Assembly: GCA_002786025.1 (NCBI GenBank) | Contig: NHNW01000065.1 | Span: 62,001-126,000, forward strand | Direction of reading: 5' to 3' | DNA length: 64,000 nt | Source: Zasmidium citrigriseum | Taxonomy: Eukaryota; Ascomycota; Dothideomycetes; Mycosphaerellales; Mycosphaerellaceae | Shown here: piece after piece, positions 46,790 through 58,724 of the stretch | Layout: every line of letters starts with the position of its first letter | Numbering within the stretch: position 1 is the first letter of the stretch | Notes under the pieces: model-generated | What the model saw: only the letters and a program-made list of their open reading frames with translations | What the model was told of the DNA's origin: nothing | Databases searched by the model: none | Position numbers and translations under genes: made by a program

Positions 46790-49145
46790 CTTGGAGATAT
46801 TGCCAAGGTCGTCTGTTGACTCTCAAAACCTGGTGAGATGGCAATCGCGACGCCTATATAGTGTGATTTGCTTGAACTTCGCGATTAGCCCGAAGCCGAA
46901 GAGACGATTTCGCTCAGCTATAGAGCAGCGAAGAAGAGCTTGCCGTAGGTAAGCTGCGGTCAGCTCCGATAGGGAAGATAACGAAGTCGCCTTCGGCCAA
47001 CTCGGCCGTGAGCCTTCAATGCCGAAGAACTTCTCACATTACGGCGAAGTACATCTCTCGTAGCAGGCTACCGGTGGGACGGGCGAATGGGTTGGACACT
47101 TGTCAGCTGGAGGTTAACGATTTTTCTTCGGCCGAGATGGTCGAAGAATACGGCGTTTGCAAGAACACTGTAAGCCCTCTTGTCACTCGTGCGGCCTGGT
47201 GCCACTGTCATACAGGACTTGTCGTTGCGAAGTGTGCACGTAGAAGGAGAAGGAGTGCTTCACGCCGAGGGAAGGAAAGGGGTCTTGGCGATGCGGTCTG
47301 TGCTCCGCGCTAGTGTGTGACTACACTCGCTCCTCGCTCCGAGTAGAAGTGTTCAACCTCATCGATGCGACAATGCGACGAGCAACAACCATCGGCTTCA
47401 CACTTGACACGCCGAGGGTGTGCAGAATATCCTCATCCCCGTCACTGCAAAGGTCCAGGATGCCAGCCCTCGTCCTCCGCGGAGTAAGGACACAGTCTCC
47501 TCCAGTCACCGGTCGATCTGGGAATGAAAGCCTCTACTAGCCTCGCTACCCCGTCATCTTGAATGCCGGCAAGACGGTTCACACAGACTCCACTGCCAAA
47601 TGAACTCGAACTAAACGACGGAGGACCGACGGCGCCACCACGATTCTGGAGAGGTAGAGCATCGGCAGAGAGGACAGAAGCAGCCTTCAGTATCTATGCG
47701 CGGGGATCTGAGACCTTCTCCACCAGCCCTACGAGCGTCGAGCACCTGGTCTCAGTATCCAATACGAACCGGCTTGGCATGCAATGTGACGGACGGGGCC
47801 TGATCTTCTGCCCAGGCATCGGTTTCTGACCGTGCGCTTCGTGCATTGTCGACGAACTCCGACGAACACTGCGCGGCGTCGATCGTATCTTATTTCCGGA
47901 AAATCAGATTCACCCGCAAGTGTTCAGGCCAATATCAACAAGACATGACTGCATCTCGCTGCGGCGCTCAGAGGCCCATCTCATGGCCAGCGAACGACGT
48001 CACATAGTGTGATTTTCCACTCCGCATTGGATCCGCAATGCAATATTGAAATGGCTGCAATTGTCAGTTTTAGGTTCGGTTCCTGGCGAGATCTCATGGC
48101 CTCGCCGTCAGGGCCATACTACGTTTCTCCACACGCTGTGGCAAAAGGTACCTGAAATATCTTGGCGGAGCCTGAGTCTCCGAACTACCGTATTTGACCA
48201 AAACTGGACATCCTCTCTGAGCCGGACATTTTCCTAAGAGAATGATGTCACAATGGAGAAGGGGATCATTGGATACGCATGGATGTGGGAAGGACCCGGA
48301 AGCGTTCCATTGAAATTTACCCAACCCGACCAAAACGCCAAGTCAATACCGCAAGGAATCGAAGTGCTTAACGTTGCATTCGGCACAGATCTCACCGAAA
48401 GTCCAGAGCAGTACGAGGTTTAGAACCATGTGGTACCCCGGCAGCTGCGCTTGGCACGAGCAGGGAAAATCGGGTCAGTCACGGCTTTTGGTCCTGAGCC
48501 AATTTAGCCAGTCGACCCGTCAAACCTTAACGTGACCTTCTCAGCCTGATTCACTCACGTGCACCATGCGAGCAGAGACATGCCGTATGCGATAATCGAG
48601 GAATGCCGTCATAGGTGACAGCCGAACTCGAAGACGTATACCTCGCTGCAGAAGAAAAGAGGATTCAGACAAGATGTATGGAGGGCCCATCCACGCTGAA
48701 AGGCCCCCTCGTACTGTGCTGGCTATGGCAGTCATCTTGAGACCATGGTCGTATTTCTGTAACATCAGTATCGGTGAGCCGGATATCAATCTCACTAGCA
48801 CAACAAGAAGCCATGGGACTTGGAGAACACCCATATTCGACCGGATGATTGCCGACAAAGAGCCTGAGACAGGAGCCTCTCATTGCTCAAGCAACGACGC
48901 GACGGGCATGAACAATACGATGGACGGATCTGCCGTGGTAGACAGCGGCAATGCGACGCTGTCCGAAAGGACAACTTGTCTGGATGGGAACCTGTCTTGG
49001 GAGCGACGAAAGGTATAAAGAAGGCCATCCGCAACAGCTTCTCCCTCATCATCCAGCACTCAAATCATCAAACAGCACAACAGCACAGTTCCAACACTCC
49101 TTCCCAACACTCATACAAGACCGCTCTTTCGGACTTTCCCTCAAA
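46790..49145. other. Intergenic 2.36 kb, no gene supported
   Basis: Divergent space between the oxygenase (minus) and the five-exon secreted protein (plus). Short frames only. TATAAA at 49014-49019 serves the secreted protein gene (about 127-132 nt before its ATG). Nothing else was recognised. Confidence 0.45.
49014..49020 (+). promoter_or_regulatory. TATA box of the five-exon secreted protein gene
   Basis: TATAAAG, about 126-132 nt upstream of the ATG at 49146; the leader between them is rich in CAACA/CACA. Confidence 0.55.
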
Positions 49146-49861
49146 ATGGTTTCCTTCAAGAACATTGTCGGCTTCCTTGCCTGCGCCAGCGCCATCACCG
49201 CGAAGCCACTTCTGGCAGAGGGTGGCATGATCGTCGGCGGTGCTGCTGATGTTGAGATTGTTCCTCGGTGGGTCCATTTGGCAGTATTCGAGCTTCAACA
49301 AATACTCATCGGATTGACAGCGCCGACATTGGCGACAAATCTTCTGCCGTCGGTGCCATTGGCGACGTCGTCAACAAGGTCGTTCAGCTCGTTCAAGGCA
49401 TGATCAACGACGACATCAAGGTGAGAGGCTCCGACACACCTACATCTTGCTAGATACTGACCATTGCAGCGTCGTCAAGCCTTCACCCAGAAGACCGCCG
49501 CGGAAGTCGCCGCCAAGTTTCCCGGCCAAGGTGTCATCGTCTGCAACGTCGGCTACAAGCTGTCTGGCCCAGGCGATCAGTTGGTCTACTCCACCAAGTA
49601 CAACGCCAAGATTGGGTCCGACGTCACGTAAGTATCTTGTCGCGCAGCAGACTTATGGCACCTTCTCTGACGACAACACCAGCTTCGATGTCATCGTGTT
49701 CAAGACTCCAAAGACCTTCGACCGCCAGGGCGATGGTGGCTACGAAAACGTAAGTTTGCTCATCACAGTCCAGCTCGAAGCCATACTGACATTCATCGCA
49801 GTGGGCCTACAGGGTTCCAGCCGAGTGCAACGAGAACGGCGGCCACATCGAGTGCCCTTAA
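49146..49861 (+). CDS. Secreted protein, five exons, family unknown
   Basis: Model: join(49146..49267, 49321..49420, 49470..49627, 49683..49749, 49802..49861), 168 aa. Four introns of 49-55 nt lie in a 716-bp gene, a high density. The junctions hold phase: P-R-ADIGDK, DDIK-RRQAF, DV-T-FDVIVF and YEN-WAYRV. The signal peptide is MVSFKNIVGFLACASAITA. The mature protein has a helical N-terminal part with VVNKVVQLVQGMI. A beta-rich end follows, with GVIVCNVGYKLSG, FDVIVFKTPKTFD and WAYRVPAECNENGGHIEC. Three cysteines remain after the signal peptide. It resembles fungal small secreted proteins in size; I do not recognise a named family. Confidence 0.82.
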
Positions 49862-50392
49862 GTACTTCCCGTTACCCAGCCTTGACAACGTAACAGGGAG
49901 AAGCCGCCGCTTCGTCACCTGGCAATTCTTGTACAAAGACATAGTTGGAGTTTAGGAGTACGTGTCATCCAACATGACAGATGCCCATGGTAGATAGAGA
50001 GAAACACAGCAATGCAGAGGTCTCATTCACTCACAGGCATCATTTCATGTTACTCAAAATACATTCACAGGCATGGCGATGTCGCTTAAGGTGGAGACAG
50101 AAACGAAGGGTCCTGCGGCTAGTCCGTGCACGGCGCTAAGAATTCCCACCAGGCAGAACCGCACTTGACTCCGCCTCCAAGGCATCTCGACCATCGGATG
50201 CCACTCGTCAAAGCCCAGCGGCACAGTGGCGGTCTCATCATCCAAGACGGCGACTCGATCACCGCCTCACCGTCTTCAGCTATAAGAGACACCGCCCAGT
50301 CCAGTCACTGGAGAAAAGGCAAGTCATCTCCATTGCTCCTGTCCGCTTTCGAGTCATCCCTTTCAAATATTTATACGCACTTTCCAAGCAAC
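49862..50392. promoter_or_regulatory. Promoter region of the jacalin-tailed metallopeptidase
   Basis: 531 bp. The peptidase frame is open upstream to 50126, but that part is low-similarity; an AT-rich TATTTATAC element (about 50368-50376) just before the ATG at 50393 suggests the region is a promoter or leader. Confidence 0.4.
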
Positions 50393-52747
50393 ATGGTCTC
50401 TCTCAAGCGCCACTCGAACGACGGTACATCCAGAGCGCCTCAACGCATCAAGCCGACAGCTGTTACCATGGCACCACTACGCATTTCCAACCTCGAGGAC
50501 GGCGAGACCATCCATCAGCAATGTCTCCTCCTTCGAGGCGAATGTCCCAGCTTCGACAATTCCGCCGAAGACTATGTTACGGTCAAGATCACCGATAGCA
50601 TGAAGGTCGCCGAGTCCTCGCACAACTGGCCCGTTCATCGTGGAGCATGGAAGGCACTTGTCCTGCTTGCTCCTGGCGAGAACACTCTTACCATCTCTCT
50701 GTACCACGCCGGAGGTGTTCAGGCAACCGCCTCCATGAATCTGGTCTACCAGCCTCTCCTTCAAGTACCGCCCCTCCACCTCGCCATTCTTGTCGCAAAG
50801 GACTCGCCACTCGTCATCGACTGTCCGCCAGCCAAGTATGGAGCCATTTCGTCTGCCCATAACAGCCTCGACTCCGTCATCGCCAAGTTCCGCATGGCAG
50901 CTTATATGTGGCAAGCCCTGACCGGAGAGGACATGCAGGACAAGGAACTCGATCGACGCTCATTCAGGTTCGAGGAGGAATGGGTTCCCGACACTACTGC
51001 ACTGCAGACCTTCAGGACCGATGCTGAGGGTGCTACTGTCATGAAGTCGTTACCAAAAGTGCATATCATCCGCACCGACAGGACTGTTGCTGAGCTTCGT
51101 GACCCGATGTATGCACAGCAGAATTCTCGTGCCAACAGGCCTGAGGAGTTGCACAAGATCTTCAGCAAGGCACTGAAAGCTCATGGCGGGCCCTTCGACT
51201 CCAACAGTCGGGCTGTCGTTGCCGGTCTGATTCTAGACTCGCATTTCTCCATCGATCAAGACCTCATCCTCGGTCATGCTGCACTTGGATGTCATCAACG
51301 CAATGGCCTCTCCTTGGGAATGTTCGGCAGCCACTTGACGTACTCTTGGCCTCGCTCCATGGAGGAAGTTGCACCATGCCTCCTTGACTTAACACCTCCT
51401 GGCGACTGCGTCGGCAACGACAACGGAGAATGCAACACCATGGCTCGAGCGTGCTTCATCGGACAAGGCGCCTTCCTGCACGAAGTCGGACATGCATTTG
51501 GTGCAGACCACACGGAAGGCATCATGAAGCGCGGCTATAGCAAGGGCTGGGGCTCGGAGTTCCTTGCCCACGATTGCCTCATGAAATGCAAGGAGGGACG
51601 CAAGGAAGACAACCAGGCCAAATGGGCAATGCAAGACGTGCTCCGCTTCAACACCATGCCTCACTTCCGCGTTCCAGGCGATGAGCCCGTCACCAAAGAG
51701 TTCATCCAGGCTGAGATCCACGTCAAGGTCGACACGGACGAAGACGGCCAAGAATGGCTTGCGGTCACCAGCGCTGCAGGACTAGTCCGAGTCGAGATCG
51801 CAGACGAAGCACACTCAATCAAGAGCCAAGCAGCACCATCCAGCACCCAAATGCGCGACTTCCGCACCTGCGAGCTCGCCGACTTCGACCGCTCCAAGCC
51901 ACTACAAGTCTCAGTCCTAGCACGCAACGGCAAAGAGCGAACAATCAAGGACGCCTGGAAACTCTTCCGCGAGAAAACATACATCCAGATCCCCGGAACC
52001 GGCGTCCGCCTCCAGAAGACTTCAGTCAAATCCTCCAGACTCGAAGAAGACGACAACATGGACCACTACACCCCCTGGACCGTCCTCCTCAACAAGCTCA
52101 AGTCCGACGGCACCCTCCTCCCAGCTTCCTCCATCGACCTCCGCGTCGGCTGCACCTTCGACGGCGCAGTCGTCTACTACCCCGACAACACCTACGCGCA
52201 CTGCGGCCCGACGCACCGCCACGGCCACGAGCACAACTTCGGCGGCCACGCATCCGAGTCCAAAGATCTCTCCGCCGACGCAGAAATAACCAAAGTCGAA
52301 GTCAACAAATCCGGTTCCTGGAGCCATGGCAGTCTCGACGGGATCCGCATGACGCTGAACAATGGGGAGCAGTGGGGACATATCAATTTCGATTATAATG
52401 ACTCTGAGGAGGGGGTTCATGTTCTTGAGGTGGGTGGTGATGAGAAGATTGTGGGATTCTTTGGGAAGAGTGCGAGTTACGTGGAAGAGTTTGGGATTAT
52501 TACCGCCCCGAAGGGGTTTGTCATCCCGAGGGAGGCGTATGAGTTGGCGGAGCTGAAGAACAATCTTGTGCAGGTGAGTTGACTTGGATGCGCTTGATCG
52601 GATTATACTAATGTGAGGTAGTAGAACGCTGAAGCAGGGGACGTGGATGGGGATATCGAACACGTCGAGTACAGCGAGGAAGAGGATTCCGAAGACTACG
52701 AAGACTATTATGAGGACGTTGAGATGGCTTCTCAGGACACGATATGA
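50393..52747 (+). CDS. Zinc metallopeptidase with jacalin-like lectin domain and acidic tail
   Basis: Model: join(50393..52573, 52625..52747), 767 aa. The catalytic motif is HEVGHAFGADH: His363, Glu364, His367 and His373, an HExxHxxxxxH zincin. The surrounding domain matches the fungal putative peptidase family that includes yeast YIL108W. A C-terminal jacalin-like beta-prism domain follows (about 590-715), with SIDLRVGCTFDGAVVYYPDN, DGIRMTLNNGEQWGHI and IVGFFGKSASYVEEFGIIT. The last exon adds a strongly acidic tail (EEEDSEDYEDYYEDVE); without splicing the protein would end two residues after the donor. The TAGTAG acceptor must use the second TAG, since the first would leave an in-frame stop. 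No signal peptide; probably intracellular. Confidence 0.9.
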
Positions 52748-52879
52748 ACACTTCAAGTCTGTCGTGTACTTCATTGTCTATGCAAATTACTATACTGAAC
52801 TCGAAACGCTGATCAGAATGCACACAATGCGCTGTTGTTTGAAACACAAAAGTAGCCCCATTTGCAACTCCATCCAACA

Positions 52880-53607
52880 TCAATCGAATCTGAACAAGCC
52901 CCGGTCCGAACTGGGGATTCCAAGGATGGCCAGTCGGGTATACTTGAAAGCAGGGAAGCCCTCTTCGTAGTGCAGTCGGTCGCATTCCCACGTAATGTTG
53001 TTGTAAGCGTTCATAACGCAGCCAACAGTGTTGAGAATGAAGAACAGCAGGAAGACGAGCCAGTAGGCGAGGTCGTTGCGGCTTTTGCGTTCGGCGTAGC
53101 CCACGACGAAGGTGACGAAGGCGGGGATTGCGGTGGGCTAGAGCCATCACATTAGTATCCTGACTTCGCCACCGGAAGATTATGGAGGATAAGTGAGTAA
53201 AGACATACCAACATCAACCTCTGCAACCTCACCGCCAAATACAAATACTGCTTCCGATCCTTCAAATTCGCCTCATCCCGCACCCAACTCGCGCGCTGAA
53301 TCATCTGCGTCGCAGTCTGCAGCCACGCCGTCGCCCACAACACCAACCACGGCGTGACGGTCCCGATGAACGCCCCCGAACTCGTCCCTAGATAGCTGCC
53401 GATCACGCAGGCGGCGATCTCCAGACACCAGGATGGGATCACGAAGGCGTAGAAGAGGGCGCATTCGGCGCGTCGTCCGAGGCCCCAGTGTTTGACGGGC
53501 GTGTAGTTCATGTGGGCGGCGTGTTGCTCGGCGGTTTCGCCCGGGGCGGGCGCGGCGCCGTGGCCGTGGGTGTCGCTCATTTCGCGGGCGTCGTCGACGG
53601 TTGTCAT
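52880..53607 (-). CDS. Fungal integral membrane protein, about four to five helices
   Basis: Model: complement(52880..53137, 53209..53607), 218 aa; a 71-nt intron with GTATGT donor and TACTAATG branch region. The N-terminal 45 residues are His/Ala/Pro-rich and polar. Hydrophobic segments follow around CALFYAFVIPSWCLEIAACVIG, AFIGTVTPWLVLWATAWLQ, the exon junction (RLML-PTAIPAFVTFVVGY) and AYWLVFLLFFILNTVGCVM. The C-terminus contains YEEGFPAFKYTRLAILG. No enzyme motif is visible and I do not recognise the family. It is convergent with the metallopeptidase gene (132 bp between stops). Exon 1 shows the A/C to G/T composition swing clearly. Confidence 0.82.
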
Positions 53608-53995
53608 GTCGAAAGAAGGGAGTGAGGTGTTGTTAAGGTGAGGTGAGGTCGGTGGACCCGGCCGGATGGCGCGCGGAATGCGGCGTCCCTTTTCCTGCCA
53701 AGGGTCAAGATGCGGCTCTCCTGGTTCCGAGATGGGCCGGTAGTGACGGTCACGCTTTTGCAGCCCAGAGGACCAGCTAGACTTGCGAATTGGCGATGGA
53801 ATGGGAGGTGGTGTTTGTCATTGCATGGGGTGTTGCTGAGTGATGCTTTGGTGAGGTCGCGGAGATGCGGAAGCGCGTCGATCACATGACGGACCGAGCG
53901 CTGAGCTTAATTTTAGCGCAGGCGGGGGCGACCCTCCCGTTTGGATCGACATTCACATTCCTCGACTTCATGCGGCATCTTTCACGCATGTGACG
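53608..53995. promoter_or_regulatory. Divergent promoter with a short upstream ORF
   Basis: 388 bp between the membrane protein (minus) and the Myb factor (plus). A 7-codon uORF (ATG at 53970, TGA at 53991-53993) ends two bases before the Myb gene's ATG at 53996, if the transcript starts upstream of it. This arrangement could lower or condition translation. Confidence 0.45.
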
Positions 53996-56973
53996 ATGGG
54001 CCAGTCGTCTTCACAGCTCGGCCAGCCGACTCAGCAACCTGTGGAAGTTGCTGGTCCACTTTCGAGCCCCATGGAGAGGCCTCCTTCTGCCGGCACGACG
54101 GGCAGCCAGGCTCTCGCGCGTGATCTGGAGAGGTCAATCATGGACAGCTCGCAAGACATCGAGCGGCCGCCGCCGAAGAAGAAGAGCAAGAAGAAGCGAC
54201 AGTCCATCGAACAAGAGCCTGCTGTTCAATCACAAGCAGACATTACTATGACATCCGACGCGACCCCGCAGGCCCACAGCGCAGAGGCCACCAAAGCAAA
54301 CGAATCCCTGCCCACCTCGAAGAAGTGGAAACACGGCGACAACCCGATCGACGTCGCCCGACGAGACCTCCAGAAATGGTTAAAGAGAAAGCAGATGCAA
54401 GAGGCTGTGCTGGAGAATAGGGCGAAATGGGTGCAGATGCCGAATCAGAAGTGGGGGATCAAGTTCTATAAACCGGGGGAAGCGCCTGAGAGGGAACTGA
54501 CGGGGCCCGAGGCTGCACAGTTGCAGTCGATCAAGGAGGAGATGGAGAGGTGTCGTCAGGCTTTGGAGGTGTCGGCGCAGCATATCAAGGAAGAGAGGAT
54601 GCAGGAGAAGGAGAAGGGCTTGGATTCTGTGCCACCCGTGCAAGGCGGTATGGTAGTGGATGAAGACCCGTCGAAGGCTCCTTCGAGGAAGAGAAAGCGT
54701 GTAGAGCCTGCCGTGGAAGAACCTTCGAGGCCTGGGCCGGACCAAGTCAAGGTTGCAGAGCAAGCAACTGAGAATGAGGAGCCTGAGGTCGTGGCCATCA
54801 GCAAACGTGCTGCGAAGCGAGCGAGGAAAGAGAAGGCTGCTGAAGAAGCAAGAATGAGGGTCGAGAATAGACCGCCAGGAACTGGTGAAGAGGTAGTTGA
54901 AGTTGCGAAGCCAGAACCAAAGAAGCGCAAGAAGAAGAGGAAGAGTGGGGCTGCACAAGACGGGCAAGGAGACGCAGGACTGGACAGCGCCGGGAGACCG
55001 AAGCGAGCGTCTGCTCTCAATGCCGAGCTGGCCCAAAAGAGTCTCAAGGAGAATGCAGAGAACGTTGCTGCTTGGCTTGCGAGCCAGGAGGATCCAGCAG
55101 AACCGGCCGAAGATGGTATTGTGGACGATATGCAGGTACCTGAAGAACCTCAGCCGTCCAGCAAACGAAAGCGAGTCTCGAAGTACGAAGAGGACGATGA
55201 AGAGGAATACAATCCTCCAGCAGGTGACCCAGCCACAGAGTCTAGCGCTCCAACAACATCATCTGGACCTTTCACGACCGAGGAGAGGAAGATATGTGAC
55301 GATGTATTTGATGAGGTAAGTAAAATCACAAAGGGAAGTATTGGTCATACCAAAACAGCCCTACTAACATTTCATAGGTGCTACGACGACACAATTTGAA
55401 CAAGACTCAGCTCACAGCTATGATACAGAATTGGCGAACCGCTGGCATCTTCAAGGCTGAGCTCGAACACGCCTTGCCGAATCGATCGAAAGACCAGATT
55501 CGCAAATTCGCCCAACGGAAGTACCACAGTCATGAACGCGGGCCCTGGACTCCAGAGCAAGACGAGGCGCTTCGTGATGCCCACGCAAAGTGGCCCGGGC
55601 AGTGGACCAAGATCAGCGATCTTGTTGACCGCCTTGCTGGAGACTGCAAGGATCGATGGACCAAGCATCTGCAATTTGGCGAGGGCAAGGCTAGTGGCCC
55701 ATGGTCGCAAGAAGAGGAAACCAGACTTCTCAATGCTGTTGAGGAGAGTCTCGTGATCATTAGGGAAGAGTACCAAAATGACGAGGCCCTCCTCCGGGAC
55801 CAAAGACGTCTAGAATCTATGATCAGTTGGAACACAGTCTCGGAAAAAGTCGCTGGGGGACGCAGTGCAAAGCGATGCCGAGAGAAGTACGAGAAGCTCA
55901 AAGCTCGTCAGCAGAAAGTGGAAACGATGCTGGCCGAAGGGGAAGACTCAACGGCTGCAGCCATAAGTGACACGACCAAGGAGGCCGCGAAGGACAAGGA
56001 AGCGAAGAAGTTGCTCGAGGGCTTCGAACTTGGAGACTACTTCGACGTTTTCGTCGAGGTGCACTCTGCCTTCAAAGATCACTCGGTGCAGTTTCACAAC
56101 GAGAAGAATGTGCTGTGGTCGATCGTCGCCCAAAAGAACCCCGCAAGCCGATTCAACATGACATGGGCGGGTGGGGCACTGCGGCGGCTGGCTGTCGAGA
56201 CTGCTTTGGCCGAATGGCCGATCAAGTCAAAGAAGATCAAGCGAAAGATCGAAGAGGCCGAGACAATCCCAGCAAAGGCGTTTCAGCTGGCCAAGCTCGT
56301 TGAGAAGCGTTGCGGAGACGATACGGACGAGCTGCCGAGGACGTTCAAGCCGGAGCTGATCGGCAAGACTGCTGTAGAGATTCTTGAGATGAAGAAGGCG
56401 AACAAGAAGCCACGTCCACCGCCCAAGAAGAAGGGATTGTCGAAGGACCGTGTCTCGGAGTCGGGATCTGATGAAGAGGACGATGTGCTTCAAAAGTCTC
56501 CACCGACCGTCCGGAGACGAGCAAAGGTAGAAGAGAAACCGACTGAGGACGAAATCCCCGAGTCGTCGGAAGATGAGCTTGCGTCTCCTGAGCGTGACAT
56601 GCGGCGTGAACCTTCCCAACCTCGCGACGCCAAACCTCACATCGACAAGAACAAGAACGACGATGCGGCCTCTGACACCAATGATTCGGCTGCGGAAGGT
56701 GAAGACGAAGACGAAGACGACGCTGCCACGCAAGAAGTCCCCGAAACGCAATTCGAGGAACCACAGCCCAAGCCCTTCCGTCGTCCTCGAATTCCGAACA
56801 TCCACCCAGAAGTCCCTCTATCATCGCTGAACAGCCGCATCGGAATGGAAAGCCTGCAGAGCACGCCTAGCCTTAGTCCGGAGGCGTTCCTGCAGCGCTG
56901 CAAAGATGCCGGCAAGAGGCAGCATGAGGAGTACCTTGGCCAGTCTCAAAGCTCCTCTCGCAGGCGGAGATAA
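53996..56973 (+). CDS. Reb1/TTF1-like Myb-domain DNA-binding protein
   Basis: Model: join(53996..55315, 55378..56973), 971 aa; a 62-nt intron with CTAAC branch, joined FDE-VLRRHNLNK. The N-terminal half is highly charged with Lys-rich nuclear-signal-like patches (PPPKKKSKKKR, KKRKKKRKSG, SKRKRVSKY). The folded core holds Myb/SANT repeats: GPWTPEQDEALRDAHAKW with DCKDRWTKHL, then GPWSQEEETRLLNAVEE with a long insert before ISWNTVSEKVAGGRSAKRCREKY. This layout matches Reb1/TTF1 factors that terminate RNA polymerase I and block replication forks in rDNA. It is longer than yeast Reb1, with an acidic C-terminal tail. The N-terminus MGQSSSQ also fits an N-myristoylation consensus, unexpected for a nuclear protein. 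Its stop is only 26 bp from that of the convergent MFS gene. Confidence 0.88.
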
Positions 56974-56999
56974 TCGCTATCAACACCTTTGCTGATCGC

Positions 57000-58724
57000 T
57001 CAATATTGATACCTAAAAGCCAGATTCTGCTTATCCGTTAACCCAGCAAACGCCTTCCTCTCCTCAGCTTCCTCTCCCCTCTCACTCCCCTCCCCTCCCC
57101 TCCTCCTATTAACCAACACATAATACCCCACAAGCACCCAAGCCAACACCGCACTAACCCCCCAACAAACCACCAACGCGACCTTCGCCGGCCGATACCC
57201 CGGCGCATCCCCCTTCCGAAACGTCTGCGGGCCGATAATATTTCCCACCGCAAACGCCGCGTTCATACTCGCCGACACGAAAGCCCTTTTCGTGTGGCCT
57301 GCGGTATTGCACATGATCCATTGGAAGGTGATTGGTTGCACGCCGGTTATGAGGTTGACGAGGTAGATTCCTGCGAGGAGGCCGGGGCGGTTGGTGTTGG
57401 GGAGGAAGGAGAGGAGGCTGGCGCCGAGGATCGCGAGGAGGGTTATGCTGGTTGTGGGGAGCCAGCGGGGGGTTAGGTAGCGGGCTGTTAGGCCTGTGAA
57501 AGTTTAGTTTGGTGGGAGGGGAAAGGGGGAGGGGGCGGTACCGCAGGTCAGGCTGGAGAGGATGTTGATCACTCCTGACGGCATATTGAGCAACGCGGCT
57601 TCTTTCGTCGAGAATCCAAACCCTCTTATTAACATCGCCGAGTACGTCGTTATCACGCCTCCACCGACACTCTGCAACACCACAATGAAAAACACACTCC
57701 AAACTTGAAAATCCAGCAGCGCCTCAAGGATCTGTCTCGGGTGGAAATTCTTATTCTCGATACCCGTCGCATTGTGTTTGACGTGTTGCAAGATGGTTAC
57801 TTTTTCCGCAGAGGTGAGGAAGTAAGCGCTCATGGGCGTATCGGGGACGAAGACGAATACCAAAATTCCGACCAGGAGGGTTATGAGGCCGAGGACGAGG
57901 AACATTATCCTCCAGCCTGCGAGGGGAGAGGTGCGGGAGATGTGTTGGAAGGCGAAGGAGAGGAGGCCGCCGAGGATTTGGCCGATGCCCATTCTACACA
58001 TGTCAGTATGGGAGGGGATGGGGGGAGGGGAGGGGAGAGCGTACCCGGAATACCACCACGCAAACCTCACCGTCTGCTCTCTGCGGGTGTACCACTGACT
58101 GCTCAGCAGCATCAAGGCGCTGGGGACTACGCTCTCGAAGGCGCCTGAGAGGATCCGTACGGTGAGGAATCCGCTGTAGTTTTGCAGGGCGGCGTGGCTG
58201 GCTGTGCAGATTCCCCAGGCCGCGAGACAGGTTCCGAGCCATTTTGCTGTGGGGAGGCGTTGGAGGAGGTAGACTTGAAGAGTATGTTAGTGGAGAGGGT
58301 GTGGTGGAGAGGGGACGTACTGTTGGGCACAACAGCTACGAGATCCGCGATGAAAAACGCTGAGGCGGCGTTGGAGAAGTCGTTGCCGCTGAGGTTGAGG
58401 CCCTGGCTTAGGCCCATTACTTGGCCGTACTGGACATCTCATCGTTGGTGAAAGATCATTTCAATGAGAAGAGAGGTGGGAGTGACGTACATTAAGCAGG
58501 ACCTTATCCAAGAAGTTCAACATATAACACAGCGTCAAGAACGTGATGACATAGAGGTCGACCTTTCTCCTCAGTCCACGAACGTAGGCCTCTCCCTGCG
58601 GGATAGCGGTCTCTTCGTTGCGATGGTTTTGAATGAAGATAAGGGCGTCGTCGACAGTCCCATCGCCTCGTTCGTCCGTACGTTCGACGCTGCGAACGGC
58701 GGCAGCGGATTTGTTCTCTTCCAT
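57000..58724 (-). CDS. MFS transporter, DAL5/anion:cation symporter type
   Basis: Model: complement(57000..57493, 57542..57993, 58045..58273, 58321..58429, 58491..58724), 505 aa; four introns of 47-61 nt, all joins checked in frame. About twelve hydrophobic segments. Family features: LRRKVDLYVITFLTLCYMLNFLDK before helix 1, YGQVMGLSQGLNLSGNDF, WLGTCLAAWGICTASHA, SSQWYTRREQTVRFAWWYSG and ITGVQPITFQWIMCNTAGHTKRA. These are typical of allantoate/nicotinate-like permeases. The expected role is proton-linked uptake of an organic anion or vitamin at the plasma membrane. Exon 5 shows extreme strand skew (about 73% A/C at its start, about 87% G/T near its 3' end on the sense strand, by hand count). 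Confidence 0.92.

Noticed and set aside
50126..50392. N-terminal extension of the metallopeptidase
   Set aside because: Open frame only; sequence is low-complexity and a TATA-like element lies inside it, so the ATG at 50393 is preferred.
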